A stretch of 8,398 nucleotides of DNA from Bacteroidales bacterium UBA2198 (lineage in GTDB: Bacteria; Bacteroidota; Bacteroidia; Bacteroidales; VadinHA17). Shown here piece by piece: positions 1 through 6,488 of this stretch. The notes under the pieces are model-generated. The model saw only the letters and a list, made by a program, of their open reading frames with translations. It had not been told where the DNA came from and did no database searches. How positions within the stretch are numbered: the stretch's first letter is position 1; each line of letters opens with the position of its first letter. The stretch covers positions 7,702 through 16,099 of the forward strand of contig DCVC01000303.1 of the NCBI GenBank assembly GCA_002328625.1. The letters run 5' to 3'. The position numbers and the translations under genes were made by a program.

Positions 1-453
1 GCCGATAAGTATCACTTCTGGAGACACTCCCTGCAGTTAACTTCTGCCAAAAGAAGAAATTTATGGGTGGCAACAAGGTTTTCAACAGGTTCTTTCTATT
101 CAGGACAAAGAACTGATTTGCTCATTCAGACAGGGTATAAAATTGCAGTCCCTGTATATATCGGACTGGAATCGGATCGTAAATGGATCAGCCTTCCGGA
201 TGGTGACTTTGCAGCTCAGATATACAGGTTAAACATGAATTTCCTGTTCAGTCCCAATATTACCTGGTATAATTTTGCGCAATATGAAAACCGAACCGAA
301 ACGACAGGTTGGCAATCCAGATTTCAGTGGATAATAAAACCAGGGAAGGAGATCTTTCTGACATTCAACTCACCTCTGATCGATCCGTTTGACAGGTTCA
401 GGACGGAGGTATATGAAGCAAGAGCTAAGATAAAATACACTGTCAGATTTTAA
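1..453 (+). CDS. DUF5916 domain protein, C-terminal part (5' end outside window)
   Basis: This is the last 150 codons of a larger gene. Frame 1 is open from the first base to the TAA at 451-453, and the GTG at 67 is an internal valine codon, not a start. The residues match the end of the DUF5916 domain as I know it: alternating aromatic/polar beta-strands, a segment like SLPDGDFAAQIYRLNMNFLF, then FSPNITWYNFAQYEN, WQSRFQWIIKPGKEIFL, and a final strand ending in YTVRF. A terminal Phe after an amphipathic strand is typical of outer-membrane beta-barrels. Full-length members usually start with a signal peptide and a family 9 carbohydrate-binding-like domain, which would lie left of the window. 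Their biochemical role is not established. The gene converges on the S46 peptidase gene, with 82 bases between the two stops. The family call is by recognition of sequence pattern, not by a search. Confidence 0.75.
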   Translation, partial: ADKYHFWRHSLQLTSAKRRNLWVATRFSTGSFYSGQRTDLLIQTGYKIAVPVYIGLESDRKWISLPDGDFAAQIYRLNMNFLFSPNITWYNFAQYENRTETTGWQSRFQWIIKPGKEIFLTFNSPLIDPFDRFRTEVYEARAKIKYTVRF

Positions 454-506
454 TCAGCAATTATACATTCTTCTTCTCTGTGAAACTAAGTGCAATCTCA
501 TTGTCC

Positions 507-535
507 CTCTGTGTGATAAAAAAACTTACACAGAG
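507..535. terminator. Inverted repeat between convergent genes, possible terminator
   Basis: CTCTGTGT (507-514) and ACACAGAG (528-535) form a perfect 8-bp stem with a 13-base loop containing seven A on the + strand (518-524). The stem starts directly after the stop codon of the S46 gene (536-538) and lies 53 bases past the stop of the plus-strand gene. A further CTCTGTG at 476-482 could pair with the same right arm, giving a competing longer-range hairpin. The place is right for a shared terminator, but no T-run follows the stem on either strand; the T-run on the minus strand lies in the loop. So this is a weak, non-canonical terminator call. Confidence 0.35.
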
Positions 536-2704
536 TTATTCTATGATGGTCATTTCATTAAGCAAATAGCCGGCCCCGGCAAATTTGTCAATAACGAATA
601 ATGCATATCTGATGTCCAGGCTAATATTCCGGCTCTGTTCCGGATTAAAGGCAAGATCACTCGCAACACCCTCCCATGCTCTGTCAAAATTTATCCCTAT
701 TAAATGTCCGTCAGCATTTATTACCGGACTACCCGAATTACCTCCTGTAGTATGGTTAGTGGCAATAAAACAGACTGGAACCTCCCCGACCTGCACATAA
801 CGACCAAAATCACTTTTGTAATAAAGTTCTTTCAATTTGTCGGGAACGTCATAATCATATATTTCAGGGTTGTCTTTTTCCATAATGCCCTTCAGGGTAG
901 TATAATGGGTAAAGTAAACCGCATCACGGGAAAAGTATCCCCTGACTGAACCAAAAGCTACTCTTAGAGTGGAATTTGCATCGGGATAAAACAATTTTCC
1001 ACTGTCAAACTCCATCTGTGCAGTCATAAAATATTTGTTAAGTTTCTGTAATTCTCTGTTCAGCCTGTTTAATTCGGGTAGTACATTAGCAGAAACAAAG
1101 TCGGTTACACCAACAGACAGAATGTAGAATGGATCTTTGAGAAGCCTGTGAATGCTTGATTTGTTAAAGCCTTCAACAAATGTTTTGTATTTTACCTCAT
1201 CTGCAAAAATTGTCTCTTTATATAACTTATCAACGACCTTGGTGAAATTCCCTTTACACGAATTTCTTAACCTGATGTACTCCGGGGCCTGCCATTCAGT
1301 ATCAAGGTTTTCGCCATACATGGTCATCACCGTAACAAAAAGCTTCTTGTCTGTCTCCTGATTATAGTTCCTGAAAAACTCTTTACCCGATTGAATAAGG
1401 TACTCCTTAAGGGATTTAATACTCTCTTCGTCCGCATTTGATTCATATAATATCAACAGGGGCTTCAGGTTCCTTGCAAATCCTACTGCTTCTGTTCCCC
1501 TGCTGAAAAACACATCATTTGTGTAGTTATTCACAAGTGTGTAATCCTTAAGTGCATCATATAATTCCTTGTATCCGGGCAGCACACCACCAAATTTTTC
1601 CTTCCTTGAATTATCTTCACTGATCCAGTTAGTTAGCTCCTCTTCATATTTTTGCTTGTCTGAAATGGTATTCATCCTTTCAAGCCCCTGGTTCTCTCCT
1701 ATCCATCTTTTCCAGGAATTGGCAATTCCCGATTTTTTTGCGGAATACTGGATCCTGGTTAAAGGATTACTGTTCATGGCCGCTTCCATTATTTCAATTT
1801 TTTTTGTCCTGAGATCTATCATTTTGGGATTAAGATGATTTTTTACCATGTCGATATGATAAGAGGGTACATATTGTGATGTGGCGCCAGGATAACCAAA
1901 AACCATTGTAAAATCACCCTCATTTACGCCTCCTAAAGAAATCGGGAAATGATAAATCGGTTTATAGGGGACATTCTCCTTTGAATAAGCAGCCGGCCTA
2001 TTATCTTTGCCGGCATAAACCCTGTAAAGGGCAAAATCACCTGTATGACGAGGCCATACCCAGTTATCGGTCTCACCGCCAAATTTACCAATTGAAGATG
2101 GCGGAGCTCCCACAAGCCTGACATCATTATACGACTCATTTACAAAAAGGAAATACTGATTGCCCATATAGAACGGTCGGACACTTGCCGTGTAATCAGT
2201 GCCTTGGATTGCACTTTTCCTGATATCAGCAATATTGTCATTTATGATCTTATCCACTCTTTCAGACTCGGCAATACCTTCAGTTCCCTTCATTACCCGC
2301 TCTGTTACATCCTCCATCCATTTCAGGAAAGTCACTGACAGGCCGGGATTGGGTAATTCCTCGTCTTTCGACATAGCCCAGAATCCATTCGTAAGATAAT
2401 CGTTATCAAGAGTTGAATGTGATTGAATCTGCCCATATCCGCAATGATGATTGGTAATTAAAAGTCCGTCAGGAGAAATAAGCTCACCTGTACATCCGCC
2501 TCCGAACAACACAACTGCGTCTTTCATGGATGCCTTGTTAACACTGTATATATCTTCGGCAGTTAACCTGAATCCCTTTTCCTGCATCAGTTTAATATTG
2601 TATTTCTCAATCAAAAGAGGTATCCACATTCCCTCATGAGCCCTTATCACAGGACCTTGAAACAAGCTTATCAGTAACCAGTAAATTAATATTCTGTTTC
2701 TCAT
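536..2704 (-). CDS. dpp11: S46 family dipeptidyl-peptidase, DPP11-type (Asp/Glu-specific)
   Basis: This exopeptidase of MEROPS family S46 removes dipeptides from the N-terminus of oligopeptides in the periplasm. It has 722 residues, matching the roughly 720 of Porphyromonas DPP7/DPP11. Residues 1-22 look like a Sec signal peptide (RNRI, hydrophobic core, cleavage likely after IRA). The chymotrypsin-fold triad is visible: His87 in LLITNHHCGYG, Asp223 in RHTGDFALYRVY and Ser657 in TTGGNSGSPV. The helical domain capping the active site lies between Asp223 and Ser657. Arg675 in NFDRAWEG is 18 residues after the catalytic Ser. That matches Arg673 of P. gingivalis DPP11, which binds acidic P1 side chains; DPP7 has Gly there. 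I therefore infer cleavage after Asp/Glu. The gene is the last of the five-gene block, 15 nt behind maf, and may be transcribed with it. The family is certain; the DPP11 subtype rests on one diagnostic residue. Confidence 0.93.
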   Translation of the reverse strand: MRNRILIYWLLISLFQGPVIRAHEGMWIPLLIEKYNIKLMQEKGFRLTAEDIYSVNKASMKDAVVLFGGGCTGELISPDGLLITNHHCGYGQIQSHSTLDNDYLTNGFWAMSKDEELPNPGLSVTFLKWMEDVTERVMKGTEGIAESERVDKIINDNIADIRKSAIQGTDYTASVRPFYMGNQYFLFVNESYNDVRLVGAPPSSIGKFGGETDNWVWPRHTGDFALYRVYAGKDNRPAAYSKENVPYKPIYHFPISLGGVNEGDFTMVFGYPGATSQYVPSYHIDMVKNHLNPKMIDLRTKKIEIMEAAMNSNPLTRIQYSAKKSGIANSWKRWIGENQGLERMNTISDKQKYEEELTNWISEDNSRKEKFGGVLPGYKELYDALKDYTLVNNYTNDVFFSRGTEAVGFARNLKPLLILYESNADEESIKSLKEYLIQSGKEFFRNYNQETDKKLFVTVMTMYGENLDTEWQAPEYIRLRNSCKGNFTKVVDKLYKETIFADEVKYKTFVEGFNKSSIHRLLKDPFYILSVGVTDFVSANVLPELNRLNRELQKLNKYFMTAQMEFDSGKLFYPDANSTLRVAFGSVRGYFSRDAVYFTHYTTLKGIMEKDNPEIYDYDVPDKLKELYYKSDFGRYVQVGEVPVCFIATNHTTGGNSGSPVINADGHLIGINFDRAWEGVASDLAFNPEQSRNISLDIRYALFVIDKFAGAGYLLNEMTIIE

Positions 2705-2719
2705 ACTTAATATATTAGA

Positions 2720-3310
2720 TCATATTGATATAAACCTTTTTAGTTCCCTGTAAACCATGTGGACCGGCAGGCCCATTACATTAAAATAGGATCCCTCAAT
2801 ATTGCTGCATGCAGCAATTCCTATCCATTCCTGAATTCCATATGCACCCGCTTTGTCGAACGGTTTGTAATTCTCAATATAATAGTCTATCTCCTTGTTA
2901 TCCAGCTCATTAAATGTAACCTTGGTAGAAGAGAAGAAAGTAACCTGCTTTTTAGCTGACAGAAGGCAAACGCCTGTGATAACCTCATGAGTATTACCGG
3001 AAACCTCCTTCAGAATTTTAAAGGCATCTTCCTTTCCTGAAGGCTTGTCAAGAACCTTTCCGTTGCACCATACTATTGTATCAGCTGTAATAACAATTTC
3101 GTCAACTTTAATATCCTGCTTAAAAACATTTGCCTTTTCCTTTGCAAGGTAAAGTGCAATCTCTTCGCCCTTGAGATAATCAGGATAGAATTCAGGCCAC
3201 TCCTTTATTGCAACTTCAAACCTGAGGCCGAGTTCACTTAGCAGCTGCGCTCTTCTCGGGGAACGGGAAGCGAGAATTATCCTGTATTTGTTAAGTTCAT
3301 CAGATATCAT
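2720..3310 (-). CDS. maf: Maf family nucleotide pyrophosphatase (YhdE-like, dTTP/UTP type)
   Basis: Maf proteins hydrolyse nucleoside triphosphates to monophosphates plus pyrophosphate in the cytoplasm. They act as house-cleaning enzymes and are linked to septum control. The 196 residues have the family's usual length. Visible motifs are the phosphate loop LASRSPRRAQLL (13-24), the catalytic-base motif ITADTIV with Asp77, KVLDKP (85-90), SGNTHEVITGV (104-114) and KAGAYGIQEW (153-162). SPRR and AGAYGIQ are those of the YhdE subgroup (dTTP/UTP). The YceF subgroup (m7GTP) has SPWR and a different loop, so I infer the former. The usual VDE after the first beta-strand is here WPE (38-40), keeping the Glu but not the Asp. 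The ATG start is only 2 nt past the prenyltransferase stop, and the S46 gene follows after 15 nt, so translation is probably coupled within one transcript. Confidence 0.95.
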   Translation of the reverse strand: MISDELNKYRIILASRSPRRAQLLSELGLRFEVAIKEWPEFYPDYLKGEEIALYLAKEKANVFKQDIKVDEIVITADTIVWCNGKVLDKPSGKEDAFKILKEVSGNTHEVITGVCLLSAKKQVTFFSSTKVTFNELDNKEIDYYIENYKPFDKAGAYGIQEWIGIAACSNIEGSYFNVMGLPVHMVYRELKRFISI

Positions 3311-3312
3311 TA

Positions 3313-4296
3313 TCAGAAAAGATTCCAGGTGAGAATTATTTTGACTAAAACAGCATAGAAAACACCTGCCAGCATAACAACTTTCATCAACCTGCTTGCG
3401 CCGTGTAACTGTCTTTTATTCTTACTGGTAATTAACTGATATATAGCCAATAACAAAGGCAGAACTATGCAAAGTGAAAGATATATTAGAGTTATTTTAT
3501 CGTTAATAAATAAATACCATACAAGATACAATGCTGCAATTGTAATTATGATAAGGCATACAGCGGTTATTTTTGAGGTTAGTATGCCAACAATTACAGG
3601 GACAGTGTTTCTCCCGTAAGCCAGGTCACCCTCGAAATCTTCAATATCTTTTACAATCTCTCTGGTCAGTGTTGTAAGAAAAGCGAATAATGCAAATCCA
3701 CCCACCCAGTAAAAGATCAGGTTGAAATTTGGGACTACAACTGCATTCAATTCATAGAACCTGTATAATGCCGGCCATTCATAAATGACAACCAGCATGG
3801 GCACCATTGCGGTAAGCAACGCCACAATTACATTTCCAATCAGGAATTGCCTCTTGTAGCTTGCCGAATAGAAATAGAGCAGTCCTGAAACTACCAGAAA
3901 AAGTGTTCCCAGCCAGAAATATCCCGCTCTCCATGAAATATAGAAACCAGACGGTACTCCTATAATGTTTAGGATATTATGCCACATCATCGCCCTTCTT
4001 CTGGGGATCTTTGTCCCAACAATAACCTCCCCCCTGTTTATTAGATCGGTTTTAATATCAAAATAATCATTAATTACGTATCCACCTGCAGTTATGCAGA
4101 CAGTAGCGGCGACAAGAATAATAAAATCATACCACGGAAGCTGAAGGATCATTGGCATTTGTTCTCCTGTTCCATTCTCCAGGATGATACTTATTTTACT
4201 TATCAGTGGTTCAATAACAGCATACCTCATCAGCACCATCGTAATTATTACAATGATAAGATTGTGCCATCTTATAAGATTTAAAAATGCCCTCAT
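3313..4296 (-). CDS. UbiA-superfamily prenyltransferase (annotated in Bacteroidota as GGGP geranylgeranyltransferase-like)
   Basis: This is an integral membrane enzyme of the UbiA superfamily, which transfers a polyprenyl group from its diphosphate to an acceptor. The 327 residues are rich in hydrophobic helices, about eight or nine, spread over residues 12-320. Both Mg-diphosphate motifs are intact: NDYFDIKTD (Asn76, Asp77, Asp80, Asp84) and REIVKDIEDFEGD (Arg212, Lys216, Asp217, Asp220, Asp224). Between them lies the conserved LYFYSASYKRQ (140-150). Bacteroidota homologues are commonly labelled geranylgeranylglycerol-phosphate geranylgeranyltransferase after the archaeal lipid enzyme. The acceptor in bacteria is not settled, and menaquinone or other lipids cannot be excluded from sequence. 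It has an extended loop of about 25 residues (33-57) after the first helix. It lies 3 nt behind the HAD gene and 2 nt ahead of maf. Superfamily certain, substrate unknown. Confidence 0.88.
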   Translation of the reverse strand: MRAFLNLIRWHNLIIVIITMVLMRYAVIEPLISKISIILENGTGEQMPMILQLPWYDFIILVAATVCITAGGYVINDYFDIKTDLINRGEVIVGTKIPRRRAMMWHNILNIIGVPSGFYISWRAGYFWLGTLFLVVSGLLYFYSASYKRQFLIGNVIVALLTAMVPMLVVIYEWPALYRFYELNAVVVPNFNLIFYWVGGFALFAFLTTLTREIVKDIEDFEGDLAYGRNTVPVIVGILTSKITAVCLIIITIAALYLVWYLFINDKITLIYLSLCIVLPLLLAIYQLITSKNKRQLHGASRLMKVVMLAGVFYAVLVKIILTWNLF

Positions 4297-4299
4297 TTT

Positions 4300-4821
4300 T
4301 TACCATCTGAATGCTTCAGCGTCCATCCATTTGTTATGGAGCCTGAGAACCTGTTCAATTACATCACGGACACAACCCTCACCGCCCTTTTTATCTGAAA
4401 TATATGATGAGATCTGTTTTATCTCACTATCGGCATCTGACGGACAAACTGCGACTCCTGCATGTTTCATTACTTCAAAATCAGGTATATCATCCCCCAT
4501 GAAAAGAACTTCGGAGCTGTTTAAACAATGTTTCTTTATGAAATCATTAAAGTGCTCCATCTTGGACCGGCTGTTGAGATATACATCCTTAATCCCCAGC
4601 ATTTTAAGACGTTTCTGATAGTCCTTTGAGTTGCTTCCTGTAATAATCCCGATATGGTAGCCTTTTTTGATCGCAAGCTGCAAAGCATAACCATCCCGGA
4701 GGTTAACTGTCCGGTTTGGGATCCCGAATGCATTAAGATTAATTGTCTGTAGAGATAATACTCCGTCAATGTCAAAAACAAAAGCTTTTACCCTTGCAAG
4801 ATCCTCTTTAAAATTGGTCAT
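4300..4821 (-). CDS. KdsC-like HAD phosphatase (subfamily C0)
   Basis: This is a small cytoplasmic HAD phosphatase without a cap domain, resembling KdsC, which dephosphorylates Kdo 8-phosphate as a tetramer. All four HAD motifs are present in 173 residues: FDIDGVL with nucleophile Asp17 and acid Asp19; IITGSNS with Thr61; Lys87 in SRSKMEHF; and MGDDIPD with Asp110, Asp111 and Asp114. KdsC-family features NLRDGYAL (40-47), LGIKDVYL (75-82) and a C-terminal GGEGCVRDVIEQVL resembling the GGxGxVRE tail are also there. The usual VLTDG after the nucleophile is VLSLQ here. No other lipopolysaccharide or Kdo gene is in the window, so the substrate may be Kdo8P or another sugar phosphate; I leave the symbol blank. 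It starts 3 nt after the DUF2520 gene and ends 3 nt before the prenyltransferase gene, so it is almost surely in the same transcript. Confidence 0.88.
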   Translation of the reverse strand: MTNFKEDLARVKAFVFDIDGVLSLQTINLNAFGIPNRTVNLRDGYALQLAIKKGYHIGIITGSNSKDYQKRLKMLGIKDVYLNSRSKMEHFNDFIKKHCLNSSEVLFMGDDIPDFEVMKHAGVAVCPSDADSEIKQISSYISDKKGGEGCVRDVIEQVLRLHNKWMDAEAFRW

Positions 4822-4824
4822 ATC

Positions 4825-5604
4825 TTAGCGCTTTTTATAATATTCAATTATTGAACTAGTGATCGCCATGTACATTTCCCGGTATTCGGGTTTGAAAGAT
4901 AACAATTTCAGGTGCTTTTTAATAGTTTTTATATCATGCCTGACAGCAGGTCCCGTTTGTGAAATCTCGGGTCCCTTGTCAACCGCTTTATTATAAGTTT
5001 CCGTAATCAAAGGTTCCAGTATTTCAAAAGGGAATCCGGCAATTGAGGAAATTTCCTTTCCCGCAGTGAACATATGATTGGTGAAGTTGCATACAAAGAC
5101 TGCAGCCAGATGAAGCATTTTTCTATTGCCGGCTTCAGACTTCATTATTTTGCTGCCGAGGGATAATGTAAGATTCTTCAGAATTGAAAAGGAAAACTGA
5201 TCAGATGTTTCAGCCAGAAAATTGAGTTCTTTAAAATCAATGCTTCTTCCACGGGTGAATGTCTGCAGAGGGTAAAGGACGCCCGGGTGTTTTATTTTGC
5301 CGGGAAAAACCTCCAGTCCGAAACTGCCTGCAGTATGGACAACAACAGTTCTGTTGCCGCATTTAATCTTGCTCAGCACATTCCTTAACCGGTTATCGGG
5401 AACAGCAACTATAAGGATATCTGATTTTTCTGTGAAATCTGGTTTATCCGACCAGAGGGCATTGCATGAATCAGCCAGAAGTAAACCTCTTTCTTCCGTC
5501 TCTGAAACTATCCGGACAATATTATGCCCCCTTGCAAACATCTCTTCACATAGTGCTGATGCCACATTTCCTGCTCCCATAAAAGATATATTATAATATA
5601 TCAT
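4825..5604 (-). CDS. Rossmann-like and DUF2520 domain protein
   Basis: This 259-residue two-domain protein is related in fold to NADP-dependent F420 oxidoreductases, ProC and 6-phosphogluconate dehydrogenase-like enzymes. Residues 5-25 form the first beta-alpha unit with the dinucleotide loop GAGNVASAL (Gly10, Gly12). A strand DILIVAVPDNRL and VVVHTAGS complete the Rossmann part. The C-terminal half is DUF2520, with the characteristic KHPGVLYPLQTF, an N-[x]n-H pair in VFVCNFTNHMF, and TGPAVRHDIKTI. Reaction and substrate are unknown. I chose the ATG at 5602-5604 (product begins MIYYNISFMGAG). A TTG eight codons upstream (5626-5628) also opens the frame, but it would add a poorly conserved-looking extension. 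The chosen ATG sits at the junction of two perfect palindromes. It is the first gene of the tight five-gene block and lies 92 nt behind the lipoprotein gene. Confidence 0.88.
   Translation of the reverse strand: MIYYNISFMGAGNVASALCEEMFARGHNIVRIVSETEERGLLLADSCNALWSDKPDFTEKSDILIVAVPDNRLRNVLSKIKCGNRTVVVHTAGSFGLEVFPGKIKHPGVLYPLQTFTRGRSIDFKELNFLAETSDQFSFSILKNLTLSLGSKIMKSEAGNRKMLHLAAVFVCNFTNHMFTAGKEISSIAGFPFEILEPLITETYNKAVDKGPEISQTGPAVRHDIKTIKKHLKLLSFKPEYREMYMAITSSIIEYYKKR
5585..5602. repeat. Perfect 18-bp palindrome at the 5' end of the DUF2520 gene
   Basis: GATATATTATAATATATC reads the same on both strands over all nine base pairs. It begins with the G of the DUF2520 start codon and covers codons 2-6. 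In the mRNA it could fold into a 7-bp stem with a UAUA loop. It is separated by a single base from another perfect palindrome upstream. The sequence is certain; a function as operator or translational control element is speculative, since AT-rich stretches form palindromes fairly easily. Confidence 0.6.
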
Positions 5605-5619
5605 CAGAAAATTTTCTGA
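5604..5619. repeat. Perfect 16-bp palindrome abutting the DUF2520 start codon
   Basis: TCAGAAAATTTTCTGA is a perfect 16-bp dyad whose last base, in the gene's direction, is the A of the ATG. It could be bound by a dimeric regulator. In the RNA it could form a 6-bp stem with an AAUU loop directly before the start codon. Just upstream is TACCTTTC (5618-5625), seven of eight to the Bacteroidota -7 pattern TAnnTTTG, but I find no TTTG at the right distance, so no promoter is called. Confidence 0.6.
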
Positions 5620-5696
5620 AAGGTACAAAATTGAAGAAATAATAAGAATCTATTGTTGGATTATGCGTTACGGTTGACGGGCAGAGGAATGTAAGT

Positions 5697-6092
5697 TTAT
5701 TTCTTTCCGTAAAGATCTATTGTGACATCAGAAACCTGGATCATATACACCTTGTAGTAAGTCTGATACGAGTAATTACTGCTCTGATAAAGATAGTTGC
5801 ATTCCCAGTAAACACGTCCTGAAACCAATATCAGGTCTCCTGATTTGTATTCGGAAAGTTTCGGATACATCTCACCAGGATTACAAAAATAATAAGTTGA
5901 AAAAGGATTTGACATTGGAGAAAATGTGGCACTTGATTCCGTAAAATAGACTTTTGCCTGCTCCCTGTCAAGTTCAAAAAGGGCATCTCCGTCACAGCCA
6001 CACTTTGGTTGTTTCTTGCATCCCAGATCTGCAAACAGAGGTAAAGATATCAGGCCGATAACCAATATTCTCGTAAGTATTCTGTTAAACAT
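5697..6092 (-). CDS. Small putative lipoprotein of unknown function
   Basis: I do not recognise a named family. The 131-residue product begins with a basic N-terminus and hydrophobic core (residues 1-21), followed by ADLGC with Cys25 as likely lipidation site. Asp at -3 is unusual for a lipobox, so a plain signal peptide is possible. After the cysteine come KKQPK: positive charges and no acidic run, unlike the surface-export signals of Bacteroidota lipoproteins, which suggests it faces the periplasm (inference). The mature part has CGC (31-33), YYFCNPGE (Cys70) and YWECNYLYQSSNYSYQ (Cys98). It is rich in Tyr, and its later part looks like beta-strands: SGDLILVSGRVYWEC and YKVYMIQVSDVTIDL. This strand pattern could fit an OB-like barrel, unproven. 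It has its own predicted promoter at 6129-6160. It is probably a separate unit from DUF3467 upstream and may or may not read on into the DUF2520 gene. Confidence 0.75.
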   Translation of the reverse strand: MFNRILTRILVIGLISLPLFADLGCKKQPKCGCDGDALFELDREQAKVYFTESSATFSPMSNPFSTYYFCNPGEMYPKLSEYKSGDLILVSGRVYWECNYLYQSSNYSYQTYYKVYMIQVSDVTIDLYGKK

Positions 6093-6128
6093 TTTAGATT
6101 TTTCTTACAGTATTACAGATATAACCTT

Positions 6129-6160
6129 TAAAGATACGGATTATTTTTGATTTGAGCAAA
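6129..6160 (-). promoter_or_regulatory. Predicted Bacteroidota-type promoter of the lipoprotein gene
   Basis: On the minus strand there is TTTG (6157-6160) as -33 element, a 20-nt spacer, then TATCTTTA (6129-6136), seven of eight to the -7 consensus TAnnTTTG recognised by the Bacteroidota primary sigma factor. The leader to the ATG at 6092 would be about 30 nt. The -33 element lies in the T-rich stretch just past the DUF3467 stop. Transcription-start mapping would settle it. Confidence 0.45.
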
Positions 6161-6218
6161 AAACAAACCGTCAGGCCTGGGCCGTTGGGCCGCCGAATGT
6201 CAGCGGCATAACGGGCCC
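6158..6218 (-). terminator. GC-rich hairpin followed by T-tract at the DUF3467 3' end
   Basis: GGGCCGTT (6179-6186) pairs with AACGGGCCC (6210-6218) with one bulged base, and inside it GCCGC (6189-6193) pairs with GCGGC (6203-6207). This gives a strong two-part stem in the last codons of DUF3467. On the minus strand it is followed, after 11 nt, by TTTGTTTTTT (6167-6158). The gap is larger than in a textbook intrinsic terminator, so termination of the rpoC-DUF3467 transcript here is plausible but not shown. The T-tract adjoins the -33 element of the next promoter. Confidence 0.33.
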
Positions 6219-6488
6219 GGATCCTATAGTTTCCTTGATAGTCCCATGGACAGATTCATATTTTGCAATATTATCCTGAAGTGCTGTTACAAGTCTTTTT
6301 GCATGCTCAGGTGTAAGAATTATCCTTGATTTGACCTGAGCCTTTGGTATTCCCGGCATGATACGGACAAAATCTATCACAAATTCAGAGGCTGAATGTG
6401 TTATAACAGCAAGATTTGAATAGGTACCCTGCGCTACTTCTTCATTCAGTTCAATGCTGATCTGGTTTGGACCCTTGTTATCTGACAT
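6171..6488 (-). CDS. DUF3467 domain protein
   Basis: This 105-residue soluble protein matches the DUF3467 pattern: IELNEEVAQGTYSNLAVITHSASEFVIDFVRIMPG, then KAQVKSRIILTPEHAKRLVTALQDNIAKYE. The core SEFVIDF, the PG.P.A.V.SRI.L.P.HAKRL stretch and the following amphipathic helix (about 62-78) are the most telling. The tail (about 80-105) is Gly/Pro-rich and probably flexible. No enzyme motif, signal peptide or membrane segment is visible. The family's function is unknown. It commonly sits right after rpoC in Bacteroidota, as here with only 12 nt between, so it is likely co-transcribed with rpoC. Linkage alone does not prove a role in transcription. The ATG at 6486-6488 is the only sensible start. 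Confidence 0.92.
   Translation of the reverse strand: MSDNKGPNQISIELNEEVAQGTYSNLAVITHSASEFVIDFVRIMPGIPKAQVKSRIILTPEHAKRLVTALQDNIAKYESVHGTIKETIGSGPVMPLTFGGPTAQA

Noticed and set aside
67..453. Complete small plus-strand gene starting at GTG 67
   Set aside because: The frame is open through to base 1 and reads as the end of a DUF5916 domain, so it is a truncated larger gene.
2708..2717. 10-bp palindrome TAATATATTA between maf and the S46 gene
   Set aside because: It is short and purely A/T, expected by chance in AT-rich spacer, and the genes are too close for a convincing separate promoter.
4184..4618. 144-codon plus-strand open frame opposite the prenyltransferase and HAD genes
   Set aside because: It runs antisense across two well-supported genes and their junction, and its product has no recognisable motif. 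It is a frame shadow.
5605..5628. TTG at 5626-5628 as start of the DUF2520 protein
   Set aside because: The ATG at 5602-5604 starts just before the Rossmann strand, as usual for the family. The TTG would add eight residues encoded largely by the palindrome.
5831..6034. 67-codon minus-strand frame overlapping the lipoprotein gene
   Set aside because: It is an alternative frame inside a gene that has a signal peptide and its own promoter; no features of its own.
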